Origin: Candidatus Rhodoluna planktonica
GTDB lineage: Bacteria; Actinomycetota; Actinomycetes; Actinomycetales; Microbacteriaceae
Assembly: GCF_001854225.1 (NCBI RefSeq)
Contig: NZ_CP015208.1
Span: forward strand, 682,001 to 746,000
Direction: 5' to 3'
DNA: 64,000 nucleotides
The notes beneath the pieces were generated by a model. That model had not been told where the DNA came from, searched no databases, and worked only from the letters and a program-made list of their open reading frames with translations. The translations under genes and the position numbers were made by a program. Below are positions 26,791 to 38,092 of the stretch, piece after piece. Every line of letters starts with the position of its first letter. Positions within the stretch are counted from its first letter, which is position 1.

Positions 26791-27917
26791 ACCAAGCACT
26801 GCTAGTTCTCGAGGACGGCCGAGTTTTCACCGGCAAGCCTTATGGAAAAATAGGGAAAACTTTAGGTGAGGCTGTTTTCGCTACCGGCATGACCGGATAC
26901 CAGGAAACCATCACAGATCCTTCATATGCCGGTCAGATTGTGGTGCAAACCGCGCCTCATATCGGCAATACCGGCGTTAATACTCGAGACGAAGAATCAT
27001 CCCGGGTGTGGGTTGCGGGTTATGTGGTTCGCGACGCGTCTCGAATGGTTTCAAACTTCAGAGCCGAGAACGACTTACAAACAGAGTTAGAGAAATTCGA
27101 TGTTGTCGGTATTCGGGGAGTTGATACCAGAGCAATCACTCGCCACCTTAGAAGCGCCGGATCTATGCGAGCTGGAATCTTTAGCGGCGCGGAGGCACAG
27201 CGGCCAATTGAAGATTTGATCGCCGAAGTCAATGCTGCTGTCAAGATGAAGGGCTTGTCGCTGAGCGATACAGTCTCCACTGCCGAGCCCTATGTTTCCC
27301 AAGCGGCGGGGCAGATGATTGGCCGGGTTGCCATCCTTGATCTAGGCATAAAGCGTGCAACGATCGAGCAGATGAACGCTCGCGGTCTAGAAACCGTCAT
27401 TTTTCCGGCTAAAACCAGCGCCGAAGACATTCTGGCGGTCAAACCGGATGCCGTTTTCTACTCGAATGGACCAGGCGACCCTGAAGCCTCAGGAACACAG
27501 GTTGAAACTCTCCGAAAGATTCTGGATTTGCGGATTCCATTCTTCGGTATTTGTTTTGGAAACCAGTTGCTTGGCAGAGCGCTAGGTTTTGACACCTACA
27601 AACTGCAGTTTGGTCACCGCGGTATCAACCAGCCCGTTCTTGACCGCAACACCGGAAAAGTTGAAGTTACTGCTCACAATCACGGCTTCGCTGTAAAAGT
27701 TGATGGCGGGCCTGAGGTTGATTCGCCAAACGGCTACGGTCGTGTTTTAGTGAGTCACATTTCGCTCAATGACGACTGTGTCGAAGGTCTGCAATGCCAA
27801 GACATCCCGGCATTCTCGGTGCAGTACCACCCAGAGGCTGCTGCTGGCCCACACGACAGTAACTATCTGTTTGACCGATTCGTAGACCTAATCAATAACA
27901 AGAGAGTGGCCCAGTAA
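26787..27917 (+). CDS. carA: Carbamoyl-phosphate synthase small (glutaminase) subunit
   Basis: Supplies ammonia from glutamine to CarB (376 aa). The N-terminal CPSase_sm domain includes [19 protein letters not shown]. The C-terminal class I amidotransferase has the nucleophile Cys256 in [11 protein letters not shown] and the catalytic pair in [12 protein letters not shown]. The TTG start overlaps the preceding stop by 4 nt (TTGA). The stop shares one base with the carB ATG. Confidence 0.97.
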   Translation: MNQALLVLEDGRVFTGKPYGKIGKTLGEAVFATGMTGYQETITDPSYAGQIVVQTAPHIGNTGVNTRDEESSRVWVAGYVVRDASRMVSNFRAENDLQTELEKFDVVGIRGVDTRAITRHLRSAGSMRAGIFSGAEAQRPIEDLIAEVNAAVKMKGLSLSDTVSTAEPYVSQAAGQMIGRVAILDLGIKRATIEQMNARGLETVIFPAKTSAEDILAVKPDAVFYSNGPGDPEASGTQVETLRKILDLRIPFFGICFGNQLLGRALGFDTYKLQFGHRGINQPVLDRNTGKVEVTAHNHGFAVKVDGGPEVDSPNGYGRVLVSHISLNDDCVEGLQCQDIPAFSVQYHPEAAAGPHDSNYLFDRFVDLINNKRVAQ

Positions 27918-30900
27918 TGCCAAAACGTAGCGACATCAAGAGTGTTTTAGTTATTGGCTCTGGACCAATCGTGATTGGCCAGGCTTGCGAGTTTGACTAT
28001 TCCGGAACCCAAGCATGCCGTGTGCTTCGTGAAGAAGGTATTCGAGTAATTTTGGTGAACTCCAATCCGGCAACCATCATGACCGACCCAGATTTTGCCG
28101 ACGCCACCTACGTCGAGCCGATTACACCCGAGGTAATCGAGACCATCATCGCCAAAGAGCGACCAGATGCAATTTTGCCTACCCTGGGTGGTCAGACCGC
28201 CTTGAACGCGGCAATGTCGCTGCATGAGTTGGGGGTGCTTGAAAAATACAACGTTGAGCTGATCGGCGCGAAAGTCGACGCTATCAAGAAGGGCGAAGAC
28301 CGACAAATCTTCAAGGAGCTAGTCATTGCCGCGGGAGCTACTGTTGCCCGCTCTGAAATCTGCTCAACCTTAGAAGACGCCCTGGCAGCAGTTACTGAAC
28401 TGAAGTACCCGGTTATGGTGCAGCCATCGTTCACCATGGGTGGTTTAGGTTCGGGCTTTGCCTACGATGAAGAGGATCTGCGCAGAATCGTTAGCTTCGG
28501 ATTGCAGGCCTCGCCGGTAGGTCAGGTTTTGCTCTCTGAGTCAATCCTTGGCTGGAAAGAGTACGAACTTGAGGTAATGCGCGACCGCAATGACAACTGT
28601 GTGGTTGTCTGCTCGATTGAAAACGTTGATCCGGTTGGCGTTCACACCGGTGACTCAATCACTGTTGCACCGGCACTAACTCTCACCGACCGTGAGTTCC
28701 AGAATCTGCGTGACATTTCGTTTGACATTATCCGCGCGGTTGGTGTTGATACCGGTGGTTGCAATATCCAATTCGCAGTAAACCCCGAAAATGGTCGCGT
28801 AGTCGTTATTGAGATGAACCCTCGTGTTTCAAGATCATCGGCTCTGGCTTCCAAGGCCACCGGCTACCCAATTGCTAAGTTGGCTGCAAAATTAGCGCTT
28901 GGCTACACACTGGATGAGATTCCAAACGACATCACAGCTGTTACCCCGGCTAGTTTCGAACCAACTCTCGACTACATTGTGGTGAAGGTTCCTCGCTTCG
29001 CATTTGAAAAATTCCCGGCAGCGAACGCAACGCTAACTACCACCATGAAGTCGGTGGGTGAAGCTATGGCTATCGGCCGTAACTACACTCAGGCACTTCA
29101 GAAGGCACTTCGCTCGCTCGAACGCCGGGGTTCGTCATTCCACTGGGACGGCCCGAAAGGTAACAAACAGGAACTTCTAGAACTTATCAAGACCCCAACC
29201 GATGGGCGAATTGTTTTGGTTCAGCAGGCACTTCGCGCTGGCGCCACCGCCGCCGAGGTTTTTGAGTCGACCAAGATCGATCCTTGGTTCATCGACCAGA
29301 TGATGATCATCAACGAAGTTGCCGATGAAATTGCTAAGGCCGATTATCTTGACATCGAATTAATCATGCTGGCAAAAGAACACGGTTTCAGTGACCAGCA
29401 AATAGCTTCGCTGCGAGGCCTGTCTGAAGCTGAGGTTCGCGCCTTCCGTCACAGCAACAACCTGCGCCCGGTTTATAAGACCGTCGACACCTGTGCCGGA
29501 GAGTTTCCAGCCCAAACCCCCTACCACTACAGCACCTACGAGCAGGAGACGGAAGTTGCTCCATCAGACAAGCGCAAAGTGGTGATTCTGGGCTCAGGAC
29601 CAAACCGTATCGGTCAGGGAGTCGAGTTTGACTACAGTTGCGTGCACGCGTCGTTTGCTCTGTCTGATGCCGGTTTCGAAACCGTGATGATCAACTGCAA
29701 CCCAGAGACTGTCTCGACCGACTACGACACCTCAGATCGCCTCTACTTTGAGCCGCTGACTTTAGAAGACGTACTCGAAGTAATTCACGCCGAGCAGCAG
29801 TCGGGCGAGGTAGTCGGTGTAATCGTGCAGCTTGGTGGACAAACAGCACTCGGATTGGCTAAGGGACTAGAGGCGGCCGGAGTGCCAATCCTGGGAACCA
29901 CCCCAGAGGCCATTGACCTAGCTGAGGAACGCGGATTATTTAGCAAAATTCTTGATGCCGGAGACCTTTTGGCACCGGCTAACGGAACCGCAGTGACACT
30001 TGAAGAGGCAGAACTTGTTGCCGCTCGCATCGGTTACCCGGTTTTGGTTCGGCCATCCTTCGTTTTGGGTGGTCGCGGCATGGAAATCGTCTATGACATG
30101 CCATCTTTGCGCGACTACTTCGATCGAATTGCGGATCAGGGCATTGTCGGTCCAACACATCCACTGTTGGTTGACCGCTTTTTGGACGATGCAATTGAAA
30201 TCGACATCGATGCTCTCTACGACGGCGAAGATCTTTTTGTCGGTGGCGTAATGGAACACATCGAGGAGGCCGGCATCCACTCCGGTGACTCAAGCTGTAC
30301 TCTGCCACCGGTAACAATGAGCACCAGCCAGATTGAAAGAGTTCGCGAAGCCACCCTCAAGATTGCCCAGGGAATAGGTGTGCGCGGCTTATTGAATGTT
30401 CAGTTCGCTCTAGCCGCAGATGTTCTCTACGTGCTCGAAGCAAATCCACGAGCCTCGCGTACCGTTCCTTTTGTCTCTAAAGCCCTCGGCATCACCCTGG
30501 CCAAAGCGGCGGCACTGGTTATGGTCGGCCAAAGCATCAAGGAATTGGTTGCCAACGGTGATCTACCCGAGCGAGATGGCACCTACATCCCAGCAGGTTC
30601 GCCAATCGCGGTAAAAGAAGCAGTTTTGCCGTTCAAACGTTTTGCCACCAAGGATGGTCGTTTTGTCGACTCGCTCTTGGGTCCGGAAATGCGTTCGACC
30701 GGCGAGGTGATGGGCATGGACGTTGATTTCCCGAAGGCTTTTGCCAAGTCCCAAGCGGCTGCCGGTAGCGCACTGCCAACCCAAGGAACTGTTTTTGTAT
30801 CGGTGTCGGATCGCGATAAACCACAAGTGGTTTTGCCGGTTAGACGACTTCAGCAGCTCGGATATCGGGTGCTGGCCACCGGAGGAACCGCCGATATTCT

Positions 30901-31213
30901 TGCCCGACACGGAATCAAGGTTGAGAAGGTTCGCAAGCACACTGCCGAAGCAGGCGGGTCAGGTCCTTCAATTGTTGACTTGATCGCAGCTGGTGAGGTT
31001 GATGTCGTAGTTAATACGCCATCTGGATCATCTTCTAGAAAAGACGGCTATGAAATTCGCGCCGCAACAACAGCTGCCGACAAAGCTATTTTCACGACTA
31101 TCGCTCAGCTGAGTGCTGCCATCGGTTCTTTCGAAACAGTGATTGCCGGGCCTTTTGATGTGAAGACTTTGCAGGAACACGCATTAGACAGGAAAAAGGC
31201 CCTTGCCAACTAG
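27917..31213 (+). CDS. carB: Carbamoyl-phosphate synthase large subunit
   Basis: Two-site synthetase making carbamoyl phosphate for pyrimidine and arginine synthesis (1098 aa). Two homologous ATP-grasp halves are seen, each opening with an SGPxxIGQxxEFDYS motif (near residues 14 and 560). The conserved [10 protein letters not shown] and [12 protein letters not shown] segments mark the two active sites. An MGS-like allosteric domain ends the protein (about residues 955-1080). Length and domain order are normal. It overlaps carA by 1 nt and pyrF by 11 nt. Confidence 0.98.
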   Translation: MPKRSDIKSVLVIGSGPIVIGQACEFDYSGTQACRVLREEGIRVILVNSNPATIMTDPDFADATYVEPITPEVIETIIAKERPDAILPTLGGQTALNAAMSLHELGVLEKYNVELIGAKVDAIKKGEDRQIFKELVIAAGATVARSEICSTLEDALAAVTELKYPVMVQPSFTMGGLGSGFAYDEEDLRRIVSFGLQASPVGQVLLSESILGWKEYELEVMRDRNDNCVVVCSIENVDPVGVHTGDSITVAPALTLTDREFQNLRDISFDIIRAVGVDTGGCNIQFAVNPENGRVVVIEMNPRVSRSSALASKATGYPIAKLAAKLALGYTLDEIPNDITAVTPASFEPTLDYIVVKVPRFAFEKFPAANATLTTTMKSVGEAMAIGRNYTQALQKALRSLERRGSSFHWDGPKGNKQELLELIKTPTDGRIVLVQQALRAGATAAEVFESTKIDPWFIDQMMIINEVADEIAKADYLDIELIMLAKEHGFSDQQIASLRGLSEAEVRAFRHSNNLRPVYKTVDTCAGEFPAQTPYHYSTYEQETEVAPSDKRKVVILGSGPNRIGQGVEFDYSCVHASFALSDAGFETVMINCNPETVSTDYDTSDRLYFEPLTLEDVLEVIHAEQQSGEVVGVIVQLGGQTALGLAKGLEAAGVPILGTTPEAIDLAEERGLFSKILDAGDLLAPANGTAVTLEEAELVAARIGYPVLVRPSFVLGGRGMEIVYDMPSLRDYFDRIADQGIVGPTHPLLVDRFLDDAIEIDIDALYDGEDLFVGGVMEHIEEAGIHSGDSSCTLPPVTMSTSQIERVREATLKIAQGIGVRGLLNVQFALAADVLYVLEANPRASRTVPFVSKALGITLAKAAALVMVGQSIKELVANGDLPERDGTYIPAGSPIAVKEAVLPFKRFATKDGRFVDSLLGPEMRSTGEVMGMDVDFPKAFAKSQAAAGSALPTQGTVFVSVSDRDKPQVVLPVRRLQQLGYRVLATGGTADILARHGIKVEKVRKHTAEAGGSGPSIVDLIAAGEVDVVVNTPSGSSSRKDGYEIRAATTAADKAIFTTIAQLSAAIGSFETVIAGPFDVKTLQEHALDRKKALAN

Positions 31214-32066
31214 CTTCGGTGAGAAACTAGCCGCTACCTTTGAGCGGCACGGTCAGCTCTGCGTCGGCATTGACCCTCATGCTTCGCTACTTGATGACTG
31301 GGGCTTGCCACAAACCGTCGATGGTTTGCGCGAGTTCAGTTTTCGAGTCCTCGAAGCTGTGCAGGGCCAGGTAGGCATCGTAAAGCCCCAGGTTTCGTTC
31401 TTCGAGCGCTTTGGCTCAGCCGGTTTCGCGGTACTTGAAGAGGTCGCCCAACGGGCGCAAGCTGCAAACCTAACTGTGATTATGGATGCAAAGCGGGGTG
31501 ACATCGGAACCACAATGGCCGCCTATTTTGAGGCCTGGCTCGGTAAAAGCGCTCCGTTTGTCTGCGATGCACTCACGGTCAATCCATTTCTGGGTTTAGA
31601 AAGCCTCTCTGATCAAATGTCTGATGCTCTCGAACGGGGTAAAGGACTGATTGTTCTGGTCGCAACATCAAACCCAGAGGGTGCGAGCATCCAGAAATCA
31701 AGCACCCAGGGTGAAACAATTTCAGCTCAGCTGTGGCGCAAATTGCAGACTATTAACGGCGTTACGGCCGCAGCCGGTGCCCGATTTGGCTCCTTCGGAG
31801 CGGTAGTCGGTGCGACCTTAGATGTGAATGCTTTCGGACTTTCCGATCTTAAAGTTGGCCAGCCGATTGCGGCCACACCAATTTTGGCGCCCGGCTTTGG
31901 TGCTCAGGGCGCTGAATTGTTTGATGCCCGACGCATATTTGGCAACGCAGCCGATCAGGTTATTTTCTCGGTTTCTCGATCGGTACTGAGTGCCGGAAAC
32001 CTAGGACTTGCCGGTGCCATCGCGTCAGCGAAACTCGAGCTCGAAAAGGGGCTCGCTGTTGACTAG
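31203..32066 (+). CDS. pyrF: Orotidine 5'-phosphate decarboxylase (type 2)
   Basis: Final step to UMP (287 aa, the longer actinobacterial type 2 family). The catalytic Asp-Lys-Asp set lies in [10 protein letters not shown], with Lys97. [13 protein letters not shown] and the phosphate-binding [10 protein letters not shown] are also present. The start is TTG at 31203, giving an 11-nt overlap with carB; no ATG or GTG in frame fits. pyrE and pyrD are not in the window. The 3' end runs directly into gmk; the usual mihF gene is missing here. Confidence 0.94.
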   Translation: MPTSFGEKLAATFERHGQLCVGIDPHASLLDDWGLPQTVDGLREFSFRVLEAVQGQVGIVKPQVSFFERFGSAGFAVLEEVAQRAQAANLTVIMDAKRGDIGTTMAAYFEAWLGKSAPFVCDALTVNPFLGLESLSDQMSDALERGKGLIVLVATSNPEGASIQKSSTQGETISAQLWRKLQTINGVTAAAGARFGSFGAVVGATLDVNAFGLSDLKVGQPIAATPILAPGFGAQGAELFDARRIFGNAADQVIFSVSRSVLSAGNLGLAGAIASAKLELEKGLAVD

Positions 32067-32607
32067 TTCGCTAATCGTCATTGCCGGACCCACCGCTGTC
32101 GGTAAGGGCACAGTCGTGAAATACCTGCTCGAGCATTACCCCGGTTTCGAAATATCTATCTCTGCAACGACTAGACCGCCTAGACCTACTGAAGTAGATG
32201 GCCAAGATTATTTCTTTGTCACATTAGAACAATTCGAAGAAATGAAGCATTCTGGCGAACTTCTTGAATGGGCAACGGTTCATGGCAAGCACAGTTATGG
32301 CACGCCGAAATCTCCAATCCTTCGAGCTCTCGCCGAGGGTAAAAAAGTAATCCTCGAGATCGATATTCAAGGCGCCAAGCAGGTAAAACAGTCGATGCCG
32401 GGGGCGAAAACAATTTTTATCGCACCGCCATCCTGGGATGAATTGGTCAGGCGACTTGAATCAAGAGGCACCGAAACCGCAGACCAAATGAAGATTCGGC
32501 TAGAGACTGCCAAGGTTGAACTAGCTCAGCAAGATTTTTTTGATCACGTAATTACCAACGATGAGGTAGCGACTTGCGCCCAAAGAATCGTAGAATTGTC
32601 CCAGTAG
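32059..32607 (+). CDS. gmk: Guanylate kinase
   Basis: Phosphorylates GMP to GDP (182 aa from the chosen start). P-loop GPTAVGKGT is at residues 10-18. The GMP-binding [20 protein letters not shown] and the [12 protein letters not shown] segment are typical. I place the start at TTG 32059 ([10 protein letters not shown]), 8 nt before the pyrF stop, because it gives the family's short N-terminus; an in-frame codon at 32008 would add 17 poorly fitting residues. Confidence 0.93.
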   Translation: MTSSLIVIAGPTAVGKGTVVKYLLEHYPGFEISISATTRPPRPTEVDGQDYFFVTLEQFEEMKHSGELLEWATVHGKHSYGTPKSPILRALAEGKKVILEIDIQGAKQVKQSMPGAKTIFIAPPSWDELVRRLESRGTETADQMKIRLETAKVELAQQDFFDHVITNDEVATCAQRIVELSQ

Positions 32608-32641
32608 CGTTTATCGCAAGTTTTCAATCAAAGAAAGACTC

Positions 32642-32896
32642 ATGTCAGAAAAATTAGAAGGCATCGTTTCGCCATCAATCGACAACCTGCTCAGCAAGGT
32701 TTCGTCAAAATACGAACTGGTTATTTTCGCATCTAAGCGTGCACGTCAAATCAACGAGTACTACTCGGCACTTCACGAGGGAAGCCTGTTCAACAATGTT
32801 GGCCCACTGGTTGAGGCAACTGTCGACGAAAAGCCGCTGACCATCGCGATGCACGAGATCGACCAGAACAAGCTCGAAAAAACTGTAATCGAGTAA
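32642..32896 (+). CDS. rpoZ: RNA polymerase omega subunit
   Basis: 84 aa. Omega wraps the beta-prime C-terminus and helps polymerase assembly. The [25 protein letters not shown] segment is the omega core, including the conserved KRARQI. The length is at the short end of the actinobacterial range. Gene order gmk-rpoZ-coaBC-metK-priA is strongly conserved in the phylum. An A/G-rich AAAGAAAG lies before the ATG. Confidence 0.95.
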   Translation: MSEKLEGIVSPSIDNLLSKVSSKYELVIFASKRARQINEYYSALHEGSLFNNVGPLVEATVDEKPLTIAMHEIDQNKLEKTVIE

Positions 32897-32901
32897 ATTC
32901 C

Positions 32902-34101
32902 ATGCGAATTCTGCTCGGTGTCACCGGCGGTATTGCCGCTTTTAAAGCATCGAGCATTATCAGGCTTCTCACTGAAGCCGGACACGACGTCAAAGTCGTT
33001 CCCACGCAAAACGCACTGAGATTTATTGGCTCAGCCAGCCTCGAGGCGCTATCTCACAATTCCGTCGACGCAGATTTATACACCGACGTCGACTCGGTGA
33101 AACACGTGCGATTGGGTCAAGAAGCCGATTTAGTTATCGTCGCGCCCGCAACTGCTGCCTTTTTAGCCCGTTTTGCTAATGGCTTAGCTGATGATCTTCT
33201 GCTCAATACGCTTCTAGTGGCCAAAGCTCCCATTCTGGTTGCACCTGCAATGCATACCGAAATGTGGCTGAATGAAGCCACGGTCAGAAATGTCGAAACT
33301 CTCCGGGCTAGGGGAGTGTTTGTGCTCGAACCTGATAGCGGACGGCTAACCGGCACCGATTCGGGGCCGGGCCGTCTACCCGAGCCCGAGGCCATTGTTG
33401 AGTCTGCACTGGCTCTCGTTGAACCAAAAGATTTGTTCGGCGTTCGTCTATTAGTGACCGCTGGCGGTACTCGAGAGCCAATCGATCCGGTTAGATACAT
33501 CGGAAACCTAAGCTCAGGTAAGCAGGGTGTCGCCGTGGCAACTGAGGCAGCTCGTCGCGGTGCAGAGGTGACGCTGATTGCAGCCAATCTCGAACAAAAA
33601 CTCGCAGCAGGTTTGTCTGAAGTAATCCACGTTCAGTCAACTGCTGAAATGCAAACTGCTGTTATGTTGCGCATCGACAAGGTTGACGCCTTGGTTATGA
33701 CAGCCGCTGTATCTGATTTCAGAGTTGAAAATCAAAGTGAGCAGAAAATCAAACGTGCAAACACTGATGGTGAGCTAATTCTTCGGCTTATCCCAAATGC
33801 CGATATTTTGCAGACGGCGGTAGCCGAAATCAAGGAGAATCAACTCAAGGTAGTTTCGGTTGGGTTCGCTGCAGAAACTGCATCCGACGAATCTAAGCTA
33901 ATCGCACTCGCCGAGTCTAAGTTGCAAACAAAGGGATGCGACATCATCGTTGCCAACGACGTTACTGGCGGTGCAGTGTTTGGCGAGGATTCCAACCGCG
34001 TTCACATCATTTCTAAAAATGGCTCCCCGGTCTCAGTTGCAGGCACAAAGACTGTGGTTGCCAATCGACTGCTTGATCTGCTGCTAACCCAAATGCACTA
34101 G
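32902..34101 (+). CDS. coaBC: Bifunctional phosphopantothenoylcysteine decarboxylase/synthetase
   Basis: Two steps of coenzyme A synthesis in one polypeptide (399 aa). The N-terminal flavodoxin-like CoaC half has [10 protein letters not shown], the probable active-site His68 in SVKHVRLG, and the PAMHTEMW motif at residues 115-122. The C-terminal CoaB half begins near residue 180 with [20 protein letters not shown], joins CTP with 4'-phosphopantothenate and cysteine, and includes AAVSDFRV. It starts 5 nt after rpoZ. Confidence 0.96.
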   Translation: MRILLGVTGGIAAFKASSIIRLLTEAGHDVKVVPTQNALRFIGSASLEALSHNSVDADLYTDVDSVKHVRLGQEADLVIVAPATAAFLARFANGLADDLLLNTLLVAKAPILVAPAMHTEMWLNEATVRNVETLRARGVFVLEPDSGRLTGTDSGPGRLPEPEAIVESALALVEPKDLFGVRLLVTAGGTREPIDPVRYIGNLSSGKQGVAVATEAARRGAEVTLIAANLEQKLAAGLSEVIHVQSTAEMQTAVMLRIDKVDALVMTAAVSDFRVENQSEQKIKRANTDGELILRLIPNADILQTAVAEIKENQLKVVSVGFAAETASDESKLIALAESKLQTKGCDIIVANDVTGGAVFGEDSNRVHIISKNGSPVSVAGTKTVVANRLLDLLLTQMH

Positions 34102-34137
34102 TTCTAGATAGAACCGTCGGTGATGTTCGGCAGCAGG

Positions 34138-34143
34138 TAAACT
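34138..34143 (+). promoter_or_regulatory. Candidate metK -10 box
   Basis: TAAACT, the same hexamer proposed for rpsD and efp, lies 8 nt before the metK ATG (5 nt before an in-frame TTG). Transcription would start at or within a few bases of the start codon. No clear -35 is visible. No SAM riboswitch fits in the 50-nt gap. Confidence 0.4.
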
Positions 34144-34151
34144 CGCTGTTG

Positions 34152-35339
34152 ATGAGCAATCTAAGACTTTTTACCAGTGAATCTGTAACTGAAGGCCACC
34201 CAGACAAAATCTGTGACCAAATCAGTGACAGCATCCTTGACGCCATGCTGGAACAAGACAGCAAATCGAGAGTTGCAGTCGAAACCATGGTGACTACCGG
34301 CCTAGTCCATGTTGCCGGTGAGGTCACCACAGAAGGCTACGTCGAAATTCCGCAGTTGGTAAGAAACGTTGTGCGCAACATCGGTTACACCTCTTCGGAA
34401 ATCGGATTCGATGGCGGCAGTTGCGGAGTGTCTATTTCGATTGGACAGCAGTCTCCAGACATTGCTCAGGGAGTGGATGCCGGTTTTGAGCTAAGAGCCA
34501 ATTCGTCAACTGAGCGCTTCGATTCACAAGGTGCCGGTGATCAGGGAATCATGTTCGGCTACGCAACTAACGAAACGCCAAACTACATGCCGGTCGCGAT
34601 TGATACTGCTCACAAGCTTTCCCGCAGACTCGCAGATGCGCGCAAAAATGGAGAAATTTCTTTCCTCAGACCGGATGGTAAAACCCAGGTCACCGTTGGA
34701 TTTGAAGGCAGCACCCCGAAAACAATCGACACCGTCGTGCTGTCAACACAGCACAATCCAGGCGTAGATCAGGCCGAAATTGAGCGCGAAGTACTTGAGC
34801 GGGTCATCAAGCCAATTCTCAGCCAAACCAAACTTGACCTAGGCGCTACAAAGTTTTTGATTAACCCAACCGGCAAATTCGAAATTGGTGGTCCTATGGG
34901 TGACGCGGGACTAACCGGTCGTAAAATCATCGTCGACACCTACGGGGGAGCCGCTCGCCATGGTGGCGGTGCGTTTTCCGGTAAAGACCCATCCAAGGTA
35001 GACCGTTCAGCAGCTTACGCCATGCGCTGGGTTGCTAAGAATGTGGTTGCTGCCGGCCTGGCAGACCGAGCCGAAGTTCAGGTGGCCTATGCCATTGGAG
35101 TTGCCCGCCCGGTAGGTCTTTACGTTGAAACTTTTGGGACAGAAAAAGTTTCGGTAGAAAAGATCACTGCAGCAATTCAAAAAACCTTTGATTTGCGCCC
35201 GCGAGCAATTATCGAAGAGCTTGATTTGTTGCGCCCAATCTACGCACAAACTGCAACCTACGGGCATTTTGGCCGCGAAGAAAAAGACTTCACCTGGGAA
35301 TCGACTGAAAAGGCCAGCGCGCTGTCGGCAGCAATCTGA
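34152..35339 (+). CDS. metK: S-adenosylmethionine synthase
   Basis: Makes SAM from methionine and ATP (395 aa). The ATP/metal-binding N-terminus [18 protein letters not shown] is present. [13 protein letters not shown] and the phosphate-binding [20 protein letters not shown] are the other signatures. Start chosen at ATG 34152; the TTG one codon earlier is an alternative. The stop shares one base with the priA ATG (TGATG). Confidence 0.96.
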   Translation: MSNLRLFTSESVTEGHPDKICDQISDSILDAMLEQDSKSRVAVETMVTTGLVHVAGEVTTEGYVEIPQLVRNVVRNIGYTSSEIGFDGGSCGVSISIGQQSPDIAQGVDAGFELRANSSTERFDSQGAGDQGIMFGYATNETPNYMPVAIDTAHKLSRRLADARKNGEISFLRPDGKTQVTVGFEGSTPKTIDTVVLSTQHNPGVDQAEIEREVLERVIKPILSQTKLDLGATKFLINPTGKFEIGGPMGDAGLTGRKIIVDTYGGAARHGGGAFSGKDPSKVDRSAAYAMRWVAKNVVAAGLADRAEVQVAYAIGVARPVGLYVETFGTEKVSVEKITAAIQKTFDLRPRAIIEELDLLRPIYAQTATYGHFGREEKDFTWESTEKASALSAAI

Positions 35340-37174
35340 TGTTTGCCCGAGTTCTAATCGATTCTCCGCTGGTTCAGCTGGATCATCTTTTTGACTACTC
35401 GGTACCTGAAGAACTTCGTGGTCTGGTGGCTCCCGGAACTCGGGTTCGGGTCAGTCTCGGTCGTTCTAGGCAACTACTCGAGGGTTTTGTTGTTGAAACA
35501 GCTAACCACAGCGATTATGCCGATGCAGCGGTTCCTTTAGCGGAACTCGTTTCCACAGCACCAGTCTTGCGGCCCAACATTTTGAAACTAGCCCAACAGG
35601 TTAGCAAGCGGCAAGCCTGCAATTTGGCCGAGGTAATCAAATTTGCCATCCCGAATCGATCGGTTGCAGTAGAGAAAGACTGGCTCCAAAATCACGATCC
35701 GACCCCGGGTAAAACGCCCAAGAAAGTAAAACTAACCACCGCAATCACGCCGGTGGGCAGTGCCGAAGAGACTTGGATAGCATCGCTAAAAGAGCAGGCG
35801 GCAGCTCAGCTAGCTTCCGGTTTCTCAGTCATTGCCGTAGTACCTGATGCGCGTGATCTAAATTTGCTCAGGCAGCAACTAAAAGATTCTCTGCCCTGTA
35901 TCGAGTTGAACAGCGAGCAAAAACCCTCGATTAGGTACTCGAATTTCTTAGCCGCGATTAGTTCATCACCAAAACTTATTTTTGGAACTCGATCAGCCAT
36001 TTACGCGCCGGTTGAAAACCTTGGTCTGATTTTTGTTCTTGATGAATCAGACCCCGCCCACCGCGAACCGAGTTCGCCTTACACGCATACTCGTGAATTG
36101 GCCCTAATTCGTCAGCAAGTTGACAATTGTTCGCTGCACTTCGAGTCAAATTCAAGAAGCCCGGAAATTCAGCGATTGCTTAATCTTGGCTACCTGGAAG
36201 ACTCAAGCGGTTCCGGTAGGGTTCCTCGAATCAGCATTATCGACTCGGAATCTCGAATTGATTCCGTTGCCTGGGCAGCCGTTCGCGAGGCCCTCAAATC
36301 GGGACCGGTACTCATCCAAGTTGCGCGTCGTGGAGAGAGCGCAACCCTCAAATGCTCGCAGTGTTTGGCCAAAGCTCATTGCCAAAAATGCAATGGGCCA
36401 ATCTGGCAGCGTTCCGAAGGGATGCCCGAATGCCGCTGGTGCTCGGCAATAAACCTGCAGTTCAAATGTGGCGAGTGCGGAAACTCCAAGTTTCGAAGTG
36501 GCCTGCCCGGCAGCAGCCACACCCTGGCCAAGATTGGTCGATTGTTTCCGCAGGTTTCATTAGTTGAGGCAACTATTGATAAGCGAGTCGAAACAATTAC
36601 GGATCGTCCCCAAATCGTGGTTGCCACACCGGGTGCCGAGCCAACAGCTGCTTCGGGATACCGTGCCGTGGTAATTCTTGATGCCCAGGTCACTCTGGCC
36701 AAAGACAGTTTGCGAGCACCCGAGGATGCCATCCGGGTTTGGTCGAAAACCATTGCCAAACTCGGCTCAAGTGGCGAGGCAGTTATCGTAGGCAACGTCG
36801 GTCAGTTTACCGAATCGCTGAGCAGGTGGGATCAGCCCGCCATCGCGCAACAGTTGCTCAGCGAGCGAACCGAACTGAACTTCCCTCCGGCGAAACGAAT
36901 CTGCAGTCTTACCGGCTCGCCAGAGTCAATTGAGCGGGCGGTACAAGATGTCAGCGCCTTAGGTGTCGTCGAAATTTTGGGTCCGGTACAGGTCTGGTCG
37001 AAAGCAACGTCTGAGCAACGTTTAATTCTGCGGTTTAGTTACGCCGACGGTCCTAGAGTTGCCGAAACCCTGAAATCGGTCTTGCTGAAGGTATCGGCCG
37101 GTTCAAGGCAAAATAGTAGAGGCCGAAACCTTCGCCCGCTAAAACTAATCATGGATGATCCGGATGTGCTCTAA
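35339..37174 (+). CDS. priA: PriA-like primosomal protein N', ATPase motifs degenerate
   Basis: 611 aa. The N-terminal 3'-DNA-binding domain is recognisable (FDYSVPEELRGLVAPGTRVRV). The C-terminal zinc region is complete, with eight cysteines between about residues 340 and 380. The helicase core is not: the position of Walker A reads GSAEETW and the DEAH-type box reads DESDPAH. Actinobacterial PriA proteins are known to lack detectable helicase motifs, so it probably acts as a replication-restart scaffold rather than a motor. It overlaps metK by 1 nt and abuts fmt. Confidence 0.9.
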   Translation: MFARVLIDSPLVQLDHLFDYSVPEELRGLVAPGTRVRVSLGRSRQLLEGFVVETANHSDYADAAVPLAELVSTAPVLRPNILKLAQQVSKRQACNLAEVIKFAIPNRSVAVEKDWLQNHDPTPGKTPKKVKLTTAITPVGSAEETWIASLKEQAAAQLASGFSVIAVVPDARDLNLLRQQLKDSLPCIELNSEQKPSIRYSNFLAAISSSPKLIFGTRSAIYAPVENLGLIFVLDESDPAHREPSSPYTHTRELALIRQQVDNCSLHFESNSRSPEIQRLLNLGYLEDSSGSGRVPRISIIDSESRIDSVAWAAVREALKSGPVLIQVARRGESATLKCSQCLAKAHCQKCNGPIWQRSEGMPECRWCSAINLQFKCGECGNSKFRSGLPGSSHTLAKIGRLFPQVSLVEATIDKRVETITDRPQIVVATPGAEPTAASGYRAVVILDAQVTLAKDSLRAPEDAIRVWSKTIAKLGSSGEAVIVGNVGQFTESLSRWDQPAIAQQLLSERTELNFPPAKRICSLTGSPESIERAVQDVSALGVVEILGPVQVWSKATSEQRLILRFSYADGPRVAETLKSVLLKVSAGSRQNSRGRNLRPLKLIMDDPDVL

Positions 37175-38092
37175 TTGAAAATTTTGTTCGCCGGTACTCC
37201 AGAGAATGCGGCGTTGGTGCTTCGCGGTTTAGTAAACCAAGGTCATGAAATCGTTGCGGTGTTGACCCGTCTCGATGCCCCAGTAGGCCGCAAGCGGGTG
37301 CTAACCCAATCTGCGGTTTCGCAGGCGGCAGTCGACTTGGGTTTGCCTGTGATTAAGGCAAATCAAATCGACGACGCAACTAGGGAAAAAATTGCCGCAA
37401 CGAAAGCCGATATTGCAATCGTGGTTGCTTACGGCGTGCTGCTGAAGACGGTCGATTTAGAACTTCTCCCATTCGGCTGGCTAAATGTTCATTTCAGTCT
37501 GTTACCGAGACTTAGGGGAGCAGCTCCGGTTCAGTGGTCGCTACTGAACGGCGAGACCGAAACCGGAGTCACTGTTTTCCAAATTGATGAAGGTCTAGAC
37601 ACCGGAGCAATTTGGTCGCAGGTACCAACTGAAATACAACCAACTGAAAACGCAGGCGACTTACTTAACCGACTTTCGCTACTCTCGACATCGATAATTT
37701 CTGAGCTGCTTCCAAAAATCGCTGCAAAGATGGTCTCTCCCAAGCCGCAAAGCGGTGAAGTTGGCGCTTTTGCCCGCAAACTGAGTCGAGCTGACGCCCA
37801 GATCCATTGGCAAAACTCCGCTCTAGCAATTGAAAATCAGGTGCGCGCCCTGAACCCGGAGCCTTTCGCCAGCGCCCAAATCAAGGGAAATAACGTTCAG
37901 GTTTTAGAGGCCCGTGTTTCGCTGGAACAGACTGATGCTGCACCAGGCCAGCTATTTGCTAATTCTGGGCGAGTTTATGTCGGCACCGGAAACGGCATTT
38001 TGGAATTGATTCAAGTTCGGCCAGCCGGAAAATCTGCCCTTCAAGCCGCAGATTGGTTTCGCGGACTGAGAGAAGGGTCATTTGATGTCTAA
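37175..38092 (+). CDS. fmt: Methionyl-tRNA formyltransferase
   Basis: Formylates initiator Met-tRNA (305 aa). Catalytic Asn104 and His106 lie in LNVHFSLLPRLRGAAPVQW, and the N-terminal FAGTPENA and GAIWSQ segments are conserved. A C-terminal OB-fold domain follows from about residue 205. The TTG start directly follows the priA stop. No peptide deformylase gene (def), often its neighbour, is present between priA and fmt. The 3' end overlaps rsmB by 8 nt. Confidence 0.95.
   Translation: MKILFAGTPENAALVLRGLVNQGHEIVAVLTRLDAPVGRKRVLTQSAVSQAAVDLGLPVIKANQIDDATREKIAATKADIAIVVAYGVLLKTVDLELLPFGWLNVHFSLLPRLRGAAPVQWSLLNGETETGVTVFQIDEGLDTGAIWSQVPTEIQPTENAGDLLNRLSLLSTSIISELLPKIAAKMVSPKPQSGEVGAFARKLSRADAQIHWQNSALAIENQVRALNPEPFASAQIKGNNVQVLEARVSLEQTDAAPGQLFANSGRVYVGTGNGILELIQVRPAGKSALQAADWFRGLREGSFDV

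Noticed and set aside
34102-34151. SAM riboswitch upstream of metK
   Set aside because: The gap is only 50 nt, with a -10-like box 8 nt from the ATG; there is no room for a SAM aptamer and no matching core.
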